Part shown: piece after piece, positions 25,136 to 33,929 of the stretch
Numbering within the stretch: position 1 is the first letter of the stretch
How the letters are laid out: every line of letters starts with the position of its first letter
Assembly: GCA_902797695.1 (NCBI GenBank)
Contig: CADBTW010000053.1
Location: 1 to 49,566, forward strand
Length of the DNA: 49,566 nt
DNA from: an uncultured Sutterellaceae bacterium
GTDB taxonomy: Bacteria; Pseudomonadota; Gammaproteobacteria; Burkholderiales; Burkholderiaceae_F
Reading direction: 5' to 3'
Notes under the pieces: generated by a model
Seen by the model: the letters and a program-made list of their open reading frames with translations, nothing else
Told to the model about the DNA's origin: nothing
Databases searched by the model: none
Made by a program: the position numbers and the translations under genes

Positions 25136-25212
25136 TGGCAGGGGAGGCAGGACTCGAACCTGCGAATATCGGAATCAAAATCCGATGCCTTAACCACCTT
25201 GGCGACTCCCCC
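25136..25212 (-). tRNA. tRNA-Gln (anticodon TTG)
   Basis: The minus strand folds into a full cloverleaf. The acceptor stem is GGGGGAG with CTCCCCT (first pair G-T) and the D arm contains GTCGCCAAGGTGGTTAAGGC. The anticodon stem TCGGA/TCCGA encloses the loop TTTTGAT, so the anticodon is TTG. The variable loop is short and the T arm is GCAGGTTCGAGTCCTGC. The 3' CCA is encoded (positions 25136-25138). The tRNA reads CAA and, by wobble, CAG. It sits between ispE and prs and is probably processed from a longer transcript. Confidence 0.96.
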
Positions 25213-25229
25213 GTCGCACAAATCTTTTC

Positions 25230-26111
25230 CTAGCCTTCAAGCCATCCGAGCAGCGGATGGGAAGGAAGGCTCCTCACGGTCCAGCCTCGCCAGCCCTCGG
25301 GCAGTCCCTCGAGGGCCCGTTCCGCATCCGCTCTTTTCTCACACGGAAGGAAAACAGCGGCCCCCGAACCGGTCATCCTCGCGGCCCCGGACCTGGAGAG
25401 GAACTCCACCGCCTGCCTGACAGCAGGAAGATAGTCCGTCACCACCGGCTGCAGGTCGTTCCTGCCGTAGCCGAAACTGAATCTGCCGCTTTCGTAAAGC
25501 TCAGAAAGACCGCTAATTTTCAACGAACTCGATTTCTTTGTCAAGTCAAAGCGATGGAAGGCGACATCAGTCGCGGACAAAACGCCGGGCCAGACAAGGG
25601 CGAACCACTTTTCAGGGACGTCCGCGGGGGTCACGGCCTCGCCGATTCCCTCGACGAGCGCGTTCCGTCCCCGGATGAAGAACGGCACATCCGCCCCGAG
25701 CTCCGAGCCCCACTCCGCGAGGAGTGCCCCGGGGACTTGCAGTCCCCAGAGCCGTGATAACCCGATCAGGGCAGTCGCCGCGTCAGAGGACCCTCCACCG
25801 AGCCCCGCGCCCGCCGGGATCCGCTTCCTCACGACGATGTCAGCCCCCAGGCCGCAGCCGGTCTTCTGCCGGAGGAGTCTCGCCGCACGAACGCAAAGGT
25901 CCCGTTCCGGATCCCCCGCCACATCCCCCGAGCGGCGGATGGCGCCGTCCCGTCGCAGTCCGAGGTCCACCTGGTCAGCAAGCGAAACCAGCAGGAAAAC
26001 CGACTGCAGCAGGTGATAGCCGTCCGCTCTCCGCCCGACGAGGTGGAGGAAAAGGTTGATTTTCGCCGGTGCGGGCAGGTTGAGGAAATTTTCCGGGCTC
26101 GCTTCTGTCAA
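25230..26111 (-). CDS. ispE: 4-diphosphocytidyl-2-C-methyl-D-erythritol kinase
   Basis: Phosphorylates CDP-ME in the MEP pathway to isoprenoid precursors. The 293-residue GHMP kinase has the substrate motif PAPAKINLFLHLVGRRADGY, the ATP-binding glycine loop IPAGAGLGGGSSDAATAL and the C-terminal RMTGSGAAVF motif. Its ATG overlaps the lolB stop by 4 bases (ATGA), so TPR gene-lolB-ispE are read as a coupled operon, followed by tRNA-Gln 17 bases downstream. Confidence 0.95.
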   Translation of the reverse strand: MTEASPENFLNLPAPAKINLFLHLVGRRADGYHLLQSVFLLVSLADQVDLGLRRDGAIRRSGDVAGDPERDLCVRAARLLRQKTGCGLGADIVVRKRIPAGAGLGGGSSDAATALIGLSRLWGLQVPGALLAEWGSELGADVPFFIRGRNALVEGIGEAVTPADVPEKWFALVWPGVLSATDVAFHRFDLTKKSSSLKISGLSELYESGRFSFGYGRNDLQPVVTDYLPAVRQAVEFLSRSGAARMTGSGAAVFLPCEKRADAERALEGLPEGWRGWTVRSLPSHPLLGWLEG

Positions 26112-26647
26112 TTCCGCGTTCTCCTGTCAATTGCGATCGTGATGCGGACCGAGGGAGCCACGGAAGACTCCTCCCTCCGGATCCTCACCACTTTCGGCAG
26201 CCCCCCGGCGGATCTCTCGAGGAACTCTATCGACCAGGGGGCCGAGGCTTCCGGAGAGGGTTCCTGCGCTCCGTCAAGCCAGCGGGCGAGCTCCGTCACC
26301 GGGAACGTGAAACCGAGCTGGTCCTGCATCAGCCGCTCCGGGCTCGTGCTTTCGAACTTCTGCCCGTCATGCGTCTCAAGCGTCGTGCGGGAAGGCTCCA
26401 CCGTGACCCGGGCGAGGATTCCCGCAAGCGGATGCCCGAGCTCAAGCACGGTCCGGCTGCCGGACCTTGAAAGCGCAAAGGAGCCGCTCTGGCTCTCGCG
26501 CCTCCCGTCCATTTCCGACACTTCGGAGAAACGGCCTTCGAGCCGCTCATCGAAGAGCCCGCCGCCGGGCTGGAGCGACGAGCACCCCCCGAGCGTGGCG
26601 GCAAGGGGGACGAAAGCGACCGCGGCGAGCAGCGTGCGCCGCCTCAC
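26108..26647 (-). CDS. lolB: Outer-membrane lipoprotein LolB
   Basis: LolB receives lipoproteins from LolA and inserts them in the outer membrane. The 179-residue protein has a lipoprotein signal peptide MRRRTLLAAVAFVPLAATLG followed by the acylated Cys (lipobox TLGGC). LolB-domain features are GLFDERLEGRFSEVSEM, FALSRSGSRTVLELGHPLAG and the middle ERLMQDQLGFTFPVTELARW. The assignment also rests on the conserved TPR gene-lolB-ispE order. Both ends overlap the neighbours by 4 bases. The signal peptide has paired arginines before its hydrophobic core. Confidence 0.88.
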   Translation of the reverse strand: MRRRTLLAAVAFVPLAATLGGCSSLQPGGGLFDERLEGRFSEVSEMDGRRESQSGSFALSRSGSRTVLELGHPLAGILARVTVEPSRTTLETHDGQKFESTSPERLMQDQLGFTFPVTELARWLDGAQEPSPEASAPWSIEFLERSAGGLPKVVRIRREESSVAPSVRITIAIDRRTRN

Positions 26648-28377
26648 TTTTCAGTCTCCCCGAGCTTTTCCCGCAGGCCGCGAACCGCAGGATCGTTCGG
26701 ATGCGCCTCGACCCAGGCTTCGACCTCGGCCCTTGCCTCGGCCTTTTTCCCGGCATGAACCAGCACATCAACGAGATGCCCCGCCGTCTCCGCTTCGAAC
26801 GCGGCCTTGAGCGACTCCCTGAGGTACTTCTCCGCAAGGCCGTCGTCCCCGAGCCGGAAGTGGACCCAGCCGAGCGAATCGAGGATGTAGGCATCATGAG
26901 GCTTGATCGAGTTCGCCTTTCGGATCAGGCGGAGCGCTTCGCCGAGATTCTCCCCGCGATCCGCGAGCATGTATCCGAGGGCGTTGTAGCCGGTCGCTGA
27001 CTCGGGCTTCAGGGCGATGAACTTCCTCATGTAGAACTCCACCCCCTGCATGTCGTCAACCTTCATCGCCTGCATGGCGGTGTCATACAGGAATTCCGCC
27101 TCTTCGGGGGCTTCCTTCGCCGCCTTCTGCATCACTTCATAGGCCTGCCACGGCTGGTCCGCCTGATTGAGGAGCGCCGTGAGAGCGGAGGCAATGGCTA
27201 GCTTCCCCTTCGTGTCGGGAGGGGTTGCCTGGCTCAGCACCGCGATCGCGCGGTCGGGACGGCCGGTCTTCATGAAGATGTCCGCCTCGCGAAGCTTCGC
27301 GGGCACATAGGCGTCACCCTTCTGTATCCGCGAGTACCAGCCGAGCGCCTCCTCCTTGAAACCCTGCCGCTCGGAGACGACCCCCAGCCTGGCATAGGCG
27401 GCCTCCCTGCTGCTTTCCGTTCCGGGCGCTTCAAGGACCTTCCCGTAGCTGCGCTTCGCGAGGGGAAGAAGCTGCGCGCTCTCGGCCATCCTGCCGAGCT
27501 CCATCCATTGCTGTCCGGAAAGCGAACCCCGGCTCAGGGTTTCCGCTTCCCTCGTGAAATCCCCGGTCTTCTGGAGCGAGAGAAGCGCGTGGGCATAGAA
27601 AAGGCGAAGCGCGGAGTCTCCGGGAACTTCCTCAAGCCTTTCCCGCACCAGCCCCAGCGCCTTGTCTGGCGACACCCTCATCAGTCCCGAAGCGGCCTGC
27701 TTCACTACCTCGAGGCTCCCGGGCGACGCCTTCACGGCAGAGCGGGCGAACCGCTCCGCCTTTTCGCTGTCGCCGGCCTGGGCAGAAAGCCTGCTCACCG
27801 CAAGATCGATCGCGGGATCCGTACCCTCGTATGGAAGGGCGATCGCGGTAAGGAAAGGGACTGCTTCGGAAAGGCGCTTTCCGTTAAGCGCCGCGAAGAT
27901 GTGCTGGAAGAGGAGCGCCGGCTTCCCCTGGGACTTGAGAAGGCGGCCGAAGACCGGCTTCGCCGCTTCATAGCGCCCGGCCTTCAGGTCGAGATAGGCC
28001 TGGGGAACTTCGTGCTCCGGGGTTCCGCGCGTGAGGCTTTCCCAGAACTGCAGGGCCTGACGCGCCTGCGACTCCGCCCCTGAAAGGTTCGCAATCTCGA
28101 AAGCCCGCTGCGCGGCCTCACGGCTCTTCGTCTGCCGCGCGACCTCCATGAGCGTCACGAAGGCGGATCCCGGCTGGCGGCGCTGGACCGCGATCTCGGC
28201 CGCCATGAGACTGAAAAGCACGTCGCCAGTCAGCGCGGGATAGATGACCGTAGCCTCTTCAGGCGCAGCTTTCGCGGTACCGCTAAGATGATCCTTCGCC
28301 TGCGGCTGCAGGGAAGACGCAGCGAGCACGACCCCTGCCGCGAGGCAGGAGAAAACGCGAGCAAAGGACGTTTTCAT
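26644..28377 (-). CDS. Secreted tetratricopeptide-repeat protein
   Basis: A 577-residue protein with a signal peptide (hydrophobic LAAGVVLAASSL) and TPR units along its length. Examples are SRLSAQAGDSEKAERFARSA, AYARLGVVSERQGFKEEALG, the adjacent unit GYNALGYMLADRGENLGEAL and DSLGWVHFRLGDDGLAEKYL. It is the conserved TPR gene upstream of lolB-ispE in Burkholderiales; its role is not established, but the location and export suggest an envelope-assembly scaffold. The ATG at 28377 is preferred over an in-frame TTG 15 bases upstream. Its stop overlaps the lolB start (ATGA). It is divergent from mutY. Confidence 0.85.
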   Translation of the reverse strand: MKTSFARVFSCLAAGVVLAASSLQPQAKDHLSGTAKAAPEEATVIYPALTGDVLFSLMAAEIAVQRRQPGSAFVTLMEVARQTKSREAAQRAFEIANLSGAESQARQALQFWESLTRGTPEHEVPQAYLDLKAGRYEAAKPVFGRLLKSQGKPALLFQHIFAALNGKRLSEAVPFLTAIALPYEGTDPAIDLAVSRLSAQAGDSEKAERFARSAVKASPGSLEVVKQAASGLMRVSPDKALGLVRERLEEVPGDSALRLFYAHALLSLQKTGDFTREAETLSRGSLSGQQWMELGRMAESAQLLPLAKRSYGKVLEAPGTESSREAAYARLGVVSERQGFKEEALGWYSRIQKGDAYVPAKLREADIFMKTGRPDRAIAVLSQATPPDTKGKLAIASALTALLNQADQPWQAYEVMQKAAKEAPEEAEFLYDTAMQAMKVDDMQGVEFYMRKFIALKPESATGYNALGYMLADRGENLGEALRLIRKANSIKPHDAYILDSLGWVHFRLGDDGLAEKYLRESLKAAFEAETAGHLVDVLVHAGKKAEARAEVEAWVEAHPNDPAVRGLREKLGETEK

Positions 28378-28452
28378 CGGTTTGTTTCTCAAGAAAGGCC
28401 AGTTGGTGGAAGTCTAAGGCTTTGCACGCGGATCCGTAGGGACGGGAAAAGC

Positions 28453-29496
28453 ATGGGAGAATTTTCTGGGAAAGTCATCCGCTGGCAGAAGCAGTCCGGA
28501 CGCCACGGCCTGCCCTGGCAGCAGACAAGGGATCCTTACAGGCGCTGGATCGCGGAGATCATGCTCCAGCAGACCCAGGTTTCGGCGGCCATTCCGTATT
28601 ACGAGCGGTTCATGAAGCGCTTTCCCTCGGTGCAGTCGCTTGCAGCCGCGCCCGAGGACGACGTGATGCGGCTTTGGGCCGGGCTCGGATACTACGCCCG
28701 CGCGAGAAACCTTATCGCCTGCGCTCGCCTGATCGCGGCGCGCGGGGGCGAATTCCCGAAAAGCGCTTCAGAACTCTCGGGCCTTCCCGGAATCGGCCGC
28801 TCGACCGCCGCCGCGATTGCCGCGGGATGCTGGGAAGAACCGGCGGCGATCCTCGACGGAAACGCGAAGCGGGTCTTCTCGCGTTTCTTCGGCGTGAAGC
28901 GCGGGGAGTCGGAATCGGCCTTCACGAAGCGGCTCTGGGAAATAGCCGAGCGTGAAAAGGCCCTGAACTCCTGCAGCGTCTACGCACAGGGCCTGATGGA
29001 CCTCGGAGCAACCGTCTGCGTCCGCTCGAAGCCCCGGTGCGGGGAATGCCCGCTCTCGGGCGAGTGCAAGGCCGAGGCGAGCGGTGCCCCGGGGGAGTAC
29101 CCGGGAAAGAAGATCCGCCCCCCGAAGCCCGTGCGGGACGCCGCCTTCCTGATCCTAGAGCGCGAGGGATCGTGGTGGCTCGTGAAACGCCCCGGAAAGG
29201 GGATATGGGCCGGGCTCTTCTGTCTCCCTTCGGTTCGGGGGAAACTCTCGGAGAGCGACGCGGAAGCCCGTTTCCCCGAGCTCCGGGAAACGGGGGCGGG
29301 CCATCCGGTTCTTTTCGGGCGAATGGAGCACGAATTCACCCACTTCACGCTCAGGATGACCATATGGAAGGCCGTCGCAGGCCCGGGGCCGGATCAGCCG
29401 CCAGGCACCGGGAAATGGGTTCCTGTAGGCGATGTGGGCGAGGAGGCCGTCCCGTCCCCGGTCTCGAGGCTCGCGTCGCTCCCCGTGCCCCGCTGA
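28453..29496 (+). CDS. mutY: Adenine DNA glycosylase MutY
   Basis: Removes adenine mispaired with 8-oxoguanine. The 347-residue protein has the HhH-GPD fold with MLQQTQV and catalytic Glu helix, the hairpin LPGIGRSTAAAIAAG, and the catalytic Asp in AILDGNAKRVFSRFFG. A 4Fe-4S site follows with the spacing C-x6-C-x2-C-x5-C (CVRSKPRCGECPLSGEC). The NUDIX-like C-terminal domain recognises 8-oxoG (FLILEREGSWWLVKRP, MEHEFTHFTL). The ATG at 28453 is chosen; the frame is open upstream but runs into the divergent TPR gene. It converges on rapZ. Confidence 0.94.
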   Translation: MGEFSGKVIRWQKQSGRHGLPWQQTRDPYRRWIAEIMLQQTQVSAAIPYYERFMKRFPSVQSLAAAPEDDVMRLWAGLGYYARARNLIACARLIAARGGEFPKSASELSGLPGIGRSTAAAIAAGCWEEPAAILDGNAKRVFSRFFGVKRGESESAFTKRLWEIAEREKALNSCSVYAQGLMDLGATVCVRSKPRCGECPLSGECKAEASGAPGEYPGKKIRPPKPVRDAAFLILEREGSWWLVKRPGKGIWAGLFCLPSVRGKLSESDAEARFPELRETGAGHPVLFGRMEHEFTHFTLRMTIWKAVAGPGPDQPPGTGKWVPVGDVGEEAVPSPVSRLASLPVPR

Positions 29497-29514
29497 TGCG
29501 GGACCCTTGCAGGG

Positions 29515-30375
29515 CTACTTGCGCCCGGCCGCAAGCGCCCGATGCCGCACGACGACCCCAGCGGTCTTGGAGAACCGCCGGTAGAGCTCCTCGGCAACGT
29601 ATACCGAGCGATGCTGTCCTCCGGTGCAGCCGATGCAGACAGTGAGGTAGTGCCTGCACTGGGCGCGGTAGCTCGGGATCCACTTCCGGAGGAAGGCCTC
29701 GATGTCCGAGATCATTTCCTGCACCTCGGGCTTTCCGCGAAGGAACTCGGCGACCGGGGCATCCTTGCCTGTGAGGGGGCGGAGCTTCGGGTCGTAATAG
29801 GGGTTTGGAAGGTTCCGCATGTCGAAGACATAGTCCGCGGCAACAGGAAAACCCTTCTTGTAGGCGAAGGACTCGAAGGAAATCGTCATTTCCGAATCCG
29901 GGGCGTCGACGAACTGCCGCACCCAGGCGCGGAGCGTGGCCGAGGAAAGGTCCGACGTGTCGAGGACGAAGCAGTCCTCGAAGTTCATCATCTCGCGCTC
30001 CTTCGCGATCGCCTCCTGAAGGCCGGTCTGGTCTCCGGGGACGCGGTTCAGGGGAGTCAGCGGATGCCGCCGGCGGGTCTCGGAGAACCGCTGCACGAGG
30101 GCCGGGGTGGACGCCGTGAGGGCGAGGACACGGAGATCCACTCCGAGCGACTCCAGTTCGCCAAGCTCGAGCCTCGCATTCTGGGGGGCCGTCCGGGACC
30201 GGATGTCGATCGAAACGGCGACCTTCTCCTGCCCGCGCTTCTCGAGCGACTTCACCACCGGGACGATGAAGTCAACCGGCAGATTGTCGATGCAGTAGTA
30301 GCCGCTGTCTTCCAGCTGACGGATCGCGACCGACTTGCCGGATCCGGAAAGTCCCGTCACAACAATCACCTGCAT
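29515..30375 (-). CDS. rapZ: RNase adapter protein RapZ
   Basis: RapZ binds nucleotides and, in enterics, guides RNase E to the small RNA GlmZ to control GlcN-6-P synthase. The 286-residue protein has the N-terminal P-loop VVTGLSGSGKSVAIRQLEDS, the segment YYCIDNLPVDFI, and the C-terminal RNA-binding domain with the signature CIGCTGGQHRSVYVAEEL. The GlmZ role is known in gamma-proteobacteria; in this lineage function is inferred. It lies 30 bases downstream of rpoN. The usual intervening hpf, ptsN and hprK genes are absent. Confidence 0.93.
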   Translation of the reverse strand: MQVIVVTGLSGSGKSVAIRQLEDSGYYCIDNLPVDFIVPVVKSLEKRGQEKVAVSIDIRSRTAPQNARLELGELESLGVDLRVLALTASTPALVQRFSETRRRHPLTPLNRVPGDQTGLQEAIAKEREMMNFEDCFVLDTSDLSSATLRAWVRQFVDAPDSEMTISFESFAYKKGFPVAADYVFDMRNLPNPYYDPKLRPLTGKDAPVAEFLRGKPEVQEMISDIEAFLRKWIPSYRAQCRHYLTVCIGCTGGQHRSVYVAEELYRRFSKTAGVVVRHRALAAGRK

Positions 30376-30405
30376 GGAATTTTTTCTCCCTGGTTCAACC
30401 TCTGT

Positions 30406-31917
30406 TCAGCAGCTTTTCTTCGAAAGCCTTTTCCTGAGCGACGCGGGCAGGATCTTTTCCTGCTCCCGGTACTTGGCGACCGTGCGGCGCGCAACGTTGT
30501 ATCCCCTTTCCTGAAGAAGCGCGGAGAGCTTGGAGTCGGAGAGAGGCTTCCCATCAGGCTCGGCAGAGACCAGTTCCCGGATCAGCGCCCTTACGGCCCT
30601 GGAGGAAACCTCGGCTCCCGTCCCGGAGGAAACGTGGGAGCTGAAGAAATGCTTCAGCTCGAAAATGCCAGAAGGCGCCTGCAGGTACTTGCCGCTTGTG
30701 GCACGTGACACGGTCGACTCGTGGAGTCCCGTGTCGGTGGCAATGTCGCGGAGCACCATGGGCTCCAGCCCCTGCTCTCCCTGCGTGAAGAACCTCTGCT
30801 GCCGCCCCACGATGCACTGGGCGACCCGCAGGATCGTCCTGTAGCGCTGCTCGACGCTCCGGATGAAGTTCTTCGCCTCCGACAGCTTCCCGGCCCACGC
30901 CGCTTCTTCCGGAGGGCCCTTCCGCCGGGGTTCCGGGAACCCTGCCATTTCATCGTTCAGCGCCACTGCGGGGGCCGCCGCGGGATTCAGGATCGCTCGC
31001 CATTCCCCGTCCCGCCGGACCACGAGAATGTCCGGCACCGCGTATTCCACGGTTTCCGTCTTATAGTTGGAAGCCGGGTGCGGATTGAGGGCGCGGATCA
31101 GCGGGAACATGCGTTCAAGCTCTTCCGATGAGCAGACCAGCGCCTTTCTCAGCTTCGGAAGATTCCTGCGGGCGAGTTCGGGAAGGAATTCCCGCACCGC
31201 CCTCTCCGCAAGCCTGTAAAGCCTCCGCTCGGAGTCTGGCGCCTCAGCCTCAAGCAGCGCGAGCTGCGCCGCGAGGGATTCCTGCATGGAATAGACGCCC
31301 GTGCCGGCGGGGTCGAGCGACTGGAGAAGCACCTGAGCCTCCCGCCATTCCGAGGGAGTGCCGCCCGTGCCCTCCGCAGCACCGAGCGCCGCGAGCTCTT
31401 CGAGCGGAGTCTCAAGAAACCCGTCCTCATCCAGGTCCCCGATGAGAAGCATCACCCTGCACTTCGCCTGCTCGTCCGCCCGAAGGTACGGGACCTGGCC
31501 TGCGAGATGCTCCTGCAGCGTCTCCTCTCCGCTTGCCCAGTCAATGGGCGTGGTTTCGCCTTCCCCGCCAGGGGTTCCCCAGGAGCGGTTTCCGAAATCG
31601 AGCTCCTGGAAATTCTCATGTTCGGCGCCGGAGGCGCCGGGAGTTCCCGGAAAGGCATTGTCGGAATTTTCCGGGCCGCCTTCCGCCGTCTCCCCGGGCT
31701 CCGAACCCTTCCAGGGAGAAACCTCCGGCAGGGCGTGCTCCGGGGAAACGGGGTCTCCCTGCTGTTCCTTCAGTTCGAGGAACGGGTTCTCGTCCACGGC
31801 CCGATGGATTTCCTCGGTAAGTTCCGCCGCTGACGCGCCGAGGATTTCAATCGCCTGCTGCAGCTGCGGGGTGAGCGCCATGCGCTGGCTCTGCTGCAGC
31901 CTCAGACTGTTCGGCAT
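30406..31917 (-). CDS. rpoN: RNA polymerase sigma-54 factor
   Basis: Sigma-54 directs RNA polymerase to -24/-12 promoters and needs AAA+ activators. The 503-residue protein has the Gln-rich region I (SLRLQQSQRMALTPQLQQAI, DENPFLELKEQQ), an acidic region II, the core-binding region III, and the C-terminal RpoN box ARRTVAKYREQE. The order lptB-rpoN is conserved in proteobacteria. No activator gene is seen in this window. Confidence 0.95.
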   Translation of the reverse strand: MPNSLRLQQSQRMALTPQLQQAIEILGASAAELTEEIHRAVDENPFLELKEQQGDPVSPEHALPEVSPWKGSEPGETAEGGPENSDNAFPGTPGASGAEHENFQELDFGNRSWGTPGGEGETTPIDWASGEETLQEHLAGQVPYLRADEQAKCRVMLLIGDLDEDGFLETPLEELAALGAAEGTGGTPSEWREAQVLLQSLDPAGTGVYSMQESLAAQLALLEAEAPDSERRLYRLAERAVREFLPELARRNLPKLRKALVCSSEELERMFPLIRALNPHPASNYKTETVEYAVPDILVVRRDGEWRAILNPAAAPAVALNDEMAGFPEPRRKGPPEEAAWAGKLSEAKNFIRSVEQRYRTILRVAQCIVGRQQRFFTQGEQGLEPMVLRDIATDTGLHESTVSRATSGKYLQAPSGIFELKHFFSSHVSSGTGAEVSSRAVRALIRELVSAEPDGKPLSDSKLSALLQERGYNVARRTVAKYREQEKILPASLRKRLSKKSC

Positions 31918-31946
31918 AGGCCCCCTTGAAACGCGGGAAAATCGCC

Positions 31947-32744
31947 CTAGGGCTTCTTCCCCTTGGTTGGATACTCGAATTCATCGCCAAGGTAGATGCG
32001 GCGCACGTCCGGATTGTTGCTCAGTTCCTCGGGGACTCCCGAGGCAAGCACGTTTCCCTCGCTGATGATATAGGCGTGGTCGCAGGTCTTGAAGGTCTCG
32101 CGCACGTTGTGGTCCGTGATGAGGACCCCGATGTTCCGGTCCTTCAGTATGCGAATGATATTGCGGATTTCGCTGACGGCAATCGGGTCGACGCCGGCGA
32201 ACGGCTCGTCGAGCAGGATGAACTTCGGGCTTGAGGCAAGCGCCCGGGCGATTTCCGTGCGGCGTCTCTCGCCGCCGGAGAGCGACATGGCCACGTTCGT
32301 CCTCAGTCCTTCAATCGAAAGCTCCCGCAGAAGGGAGTCAAGCCGCGCGTTGATCACGTCCTTGGGCAGGGGCTTCCCGTCCGGCCCCTTCTGCAGCTCA
32401 AGGATCGCCCGGATGTTGTCCTCCACAGTGAGCGACCGGAAGACGCTCGCTTCCTGCGGCAGGTATGTGAGCCCCATGTGGGAGCGGCGGTATATCGGGA
32501 AATGGGTGATGTCCTCTCCATCGAGGTGGATAGAGCCGCCATCCGCCACGATGAGCCCCACCACCATGTAGAACGTCGTGGTCTTCCCGGCGCCGTTCGG
32601 CCCGAGGAGCCCGACCACCTCGCCGCTCTTCACCGTGAGCGACACGTCCTTCACCACGACGCGCCGGCCGTAGCGCTTCCTGAGGCCGCGGGTCTCCAGC
32701 GTATGCCTGCCGGCCACGATGTTGCTGTCTTGCGCTTCTGCCAC
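31947..32744 (-). CDS. lptB: LPS export ABC transporter ATP-binding protein LptB
   Basis: Powers LPS extraction from the inner membrane with LptFG. The 265-residue ATPase has Walker A GPNGAGKTTTFYMVVG, the Q-loop YLPQEASVFRSLTVEDNI, the ABC signature LSGGERRRTEIARAL, Walker B FILLDEPFAGVDPI and the H-switch LITDHNVRET. I use the GTG at 32744, one base after the lptA stop; the open frame upstream lies inside lptA. The run lptC-lptA-lptB is tightly packed. Confidence 0.95.
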   Translation of the reverse strand: MAEAQDSNIVAGRHTLETRGLRKRYGRRVVVKDVSLTVKSGEVVGLLGPNGAGKTTTFYMVVGLIVADGGSIHLDGEDITHFPIYRRSHMGLTYLPQEASVFRSLTVEDNIRAILELQKGPDGKPLPKDVINARLDSLLRELSIEGLRTNVAMSLSGGERRRTEIARALASSPKFILLDEPFAGVDPIAVSEIRNIIRILKDRNIGVLITDHNVRETFKTCDHAYIISEGNVLASGVPEELSNNPDVRRIYLGDEFEYPTKGKKP

Positions 32745-32745
32745 T

Positions 32746-33342
32746 TTACCTGCTCCTGTTCGGGCTGATGGTCGTGGAGGAACGGAGGTTCGCCGAATCG
32801 CCTTCAGTCGTGTCCTGCGCGTCCTTCGGCCGCGGAGCAATGATCGTCGTCACCCTGCGGCTCTCGCCGCCGGCAGTGCCGCCCTCGGCGACGGAGCGGG
32901 CATTGCGGATGTCATAGACGATCGTCTGCCCCGTCGCCTCGTCCTTCAGCACGCCGTTCTCAGTCCGGGTGAGCTTCCCGTTGTTCACGATCGTGATCGT
33001 GTCCTTCTCTTCGTTGTAGATCAGCTTTTCGCCTTCGGCGTGCATCCATTCGCTGATTTTCGGGTTCGGGTTGTCGCGCTGCTGCTTGAATGTAGCCAGC
33101 CTGCCAGTGAGGATTCCGGTGCGGTAGCCCTTTGCGTTGATCTGCAGGTCGAGCCGGTCCCCGTGCATTTCAAGCGTGCCCTGATGGACCTCGACACGGC
33201 CCGTGTAGACCGCGCGCTGTGAAACCTGGTCCCCGGAAAAGTGGTCCGCGGCAATTTCAATCGGCTTCGTCTTGTCCGACTGGAGAGCGCCCGCCGCCGC
33301 GGCGACCAGGATCAGAAAAGCGGCAACAACCTGTTTTTTCAT
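32746..33342 (-). CDS. lptA: LPS transport periplasmic protein LptA
   Basis: LptA forms the periplasmic bridge for LPS between LptC and LptD. The 198-residue protein has a signal peptide (MKKQVVAAFLILVAAAAGAL) and an OstA-type jellyroll: KPIEIAADHFSGDQVSQRAV, YTGRVEVHQGTLEMHGDRLD, EGEKLIYNEEKDTITIVNNG. The C-terminal 40 residues are Ser/Thr/Arg-rich and probably disordered. It is 17 bases after lptC and 1 base before lptB. Confidence 0.92.
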   Translation of the reverse strand: MKKQVVAAFLILVAAAAGALQSDKTKPIEIAADHFSGDQVSQRAVYTGRVEVHQGTLEMHGDRLDLQINAKGYRTGILTGRLATFKQQRDNPNPKISEWMHAEGEKLIYNEEKDTITIVNNGKLTRTENGVLKDEATGQTIVYDIRNARSVAEGGTAGGESRRVTTIIAPRPKDAQDTTEGDSANLRSSTTISPNRSR

Positions 33343-33359
33343 GTTTACCTATAGTTCCG

Positions 33360-33923
33360 TCATTTGCGGACGATGTGCGTCCTAACCCGCCCCGCAAGCT
33401 CGATGGTGCCATCGGCATAGCTGTAGTCCATGCCGCTCGCCGTCGTGCTGTCGGCGCCTCGCCGGAATACGACACCGGTATCCGACACGAATCGCTCCGG
33501 ATCCGGGTAAACCGTAAGCCTCTGTGTTTCGAAGCTGAGCTCCGGCGTGCCGTTCCATGGTGCCCGGGAAATTCTAACGTTTCCGTCTAGCAGGACCGTG
33601 CGGCCCGCGTCGTTCGTCCAGCCCCGGTCAGAGCGCGCCGTGACCTGCGCCTTTCCGGGAGTGAGCGAGACATACATCGGCTGCTCGGCGTTCACCCGGT
33701 CGTCTGAATAGTGCTCCGCCCGCGCGGCAATGACCCGATTCCTGGGAGCGCCATCCGGGCCGAATTCAACCACCGCTATGCGGTTCGCCACGTAGTCCGG
33801 GGAATTCTCGCTCGGCAGGTACCTGATGTCGGCGAGGTTCGAGCGCACCGCGTAGAAGTAGCTCACGCCAATCAGGAGGACGAGAAGCACAATGCCGACA
33901 AGGGCTGAAATCCTTTCCCTCAT
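33360..33923 (-). CDS. lptC: LPS export system protein LptC
   Basis: LptC is a bitopic inner-membrane protein that takes LPS from LptBFG and hands it to LptA. The 187-residue protein has one N-terminal transmembrane helix (ISALVGIVLLVLLIGVSYFY) and a periplasmic LptC fold (SENSPDYVANRIAVVEFGPD, AEHYSDDRVNAEQPMYVSLT, DGNVRISRAP). Sequence identity in this family is low; position between kdsC and lptA makes the call firm. It starts 6 bases after the kdsC stop. Confidence 0.9.
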   Translation of the reverse strand: MRERISALVGIVLLVLLIGVSYFYAVRSNLADIRYLPSENSPDYVANRIAVVEFGPDGAPRNRVIAARAEHYSDDRVNAEQPMYVSLTPGKAQVTARSDRGWTNDAGRTVLLDGNVRISRAPWNGTPELSFETQRLTVYPDPERFVSDTGVVFRRGADSTTASGMDYSYADGTIELAGRVRTHIVRK

Positions 33924-33929
33924 GGCGCC

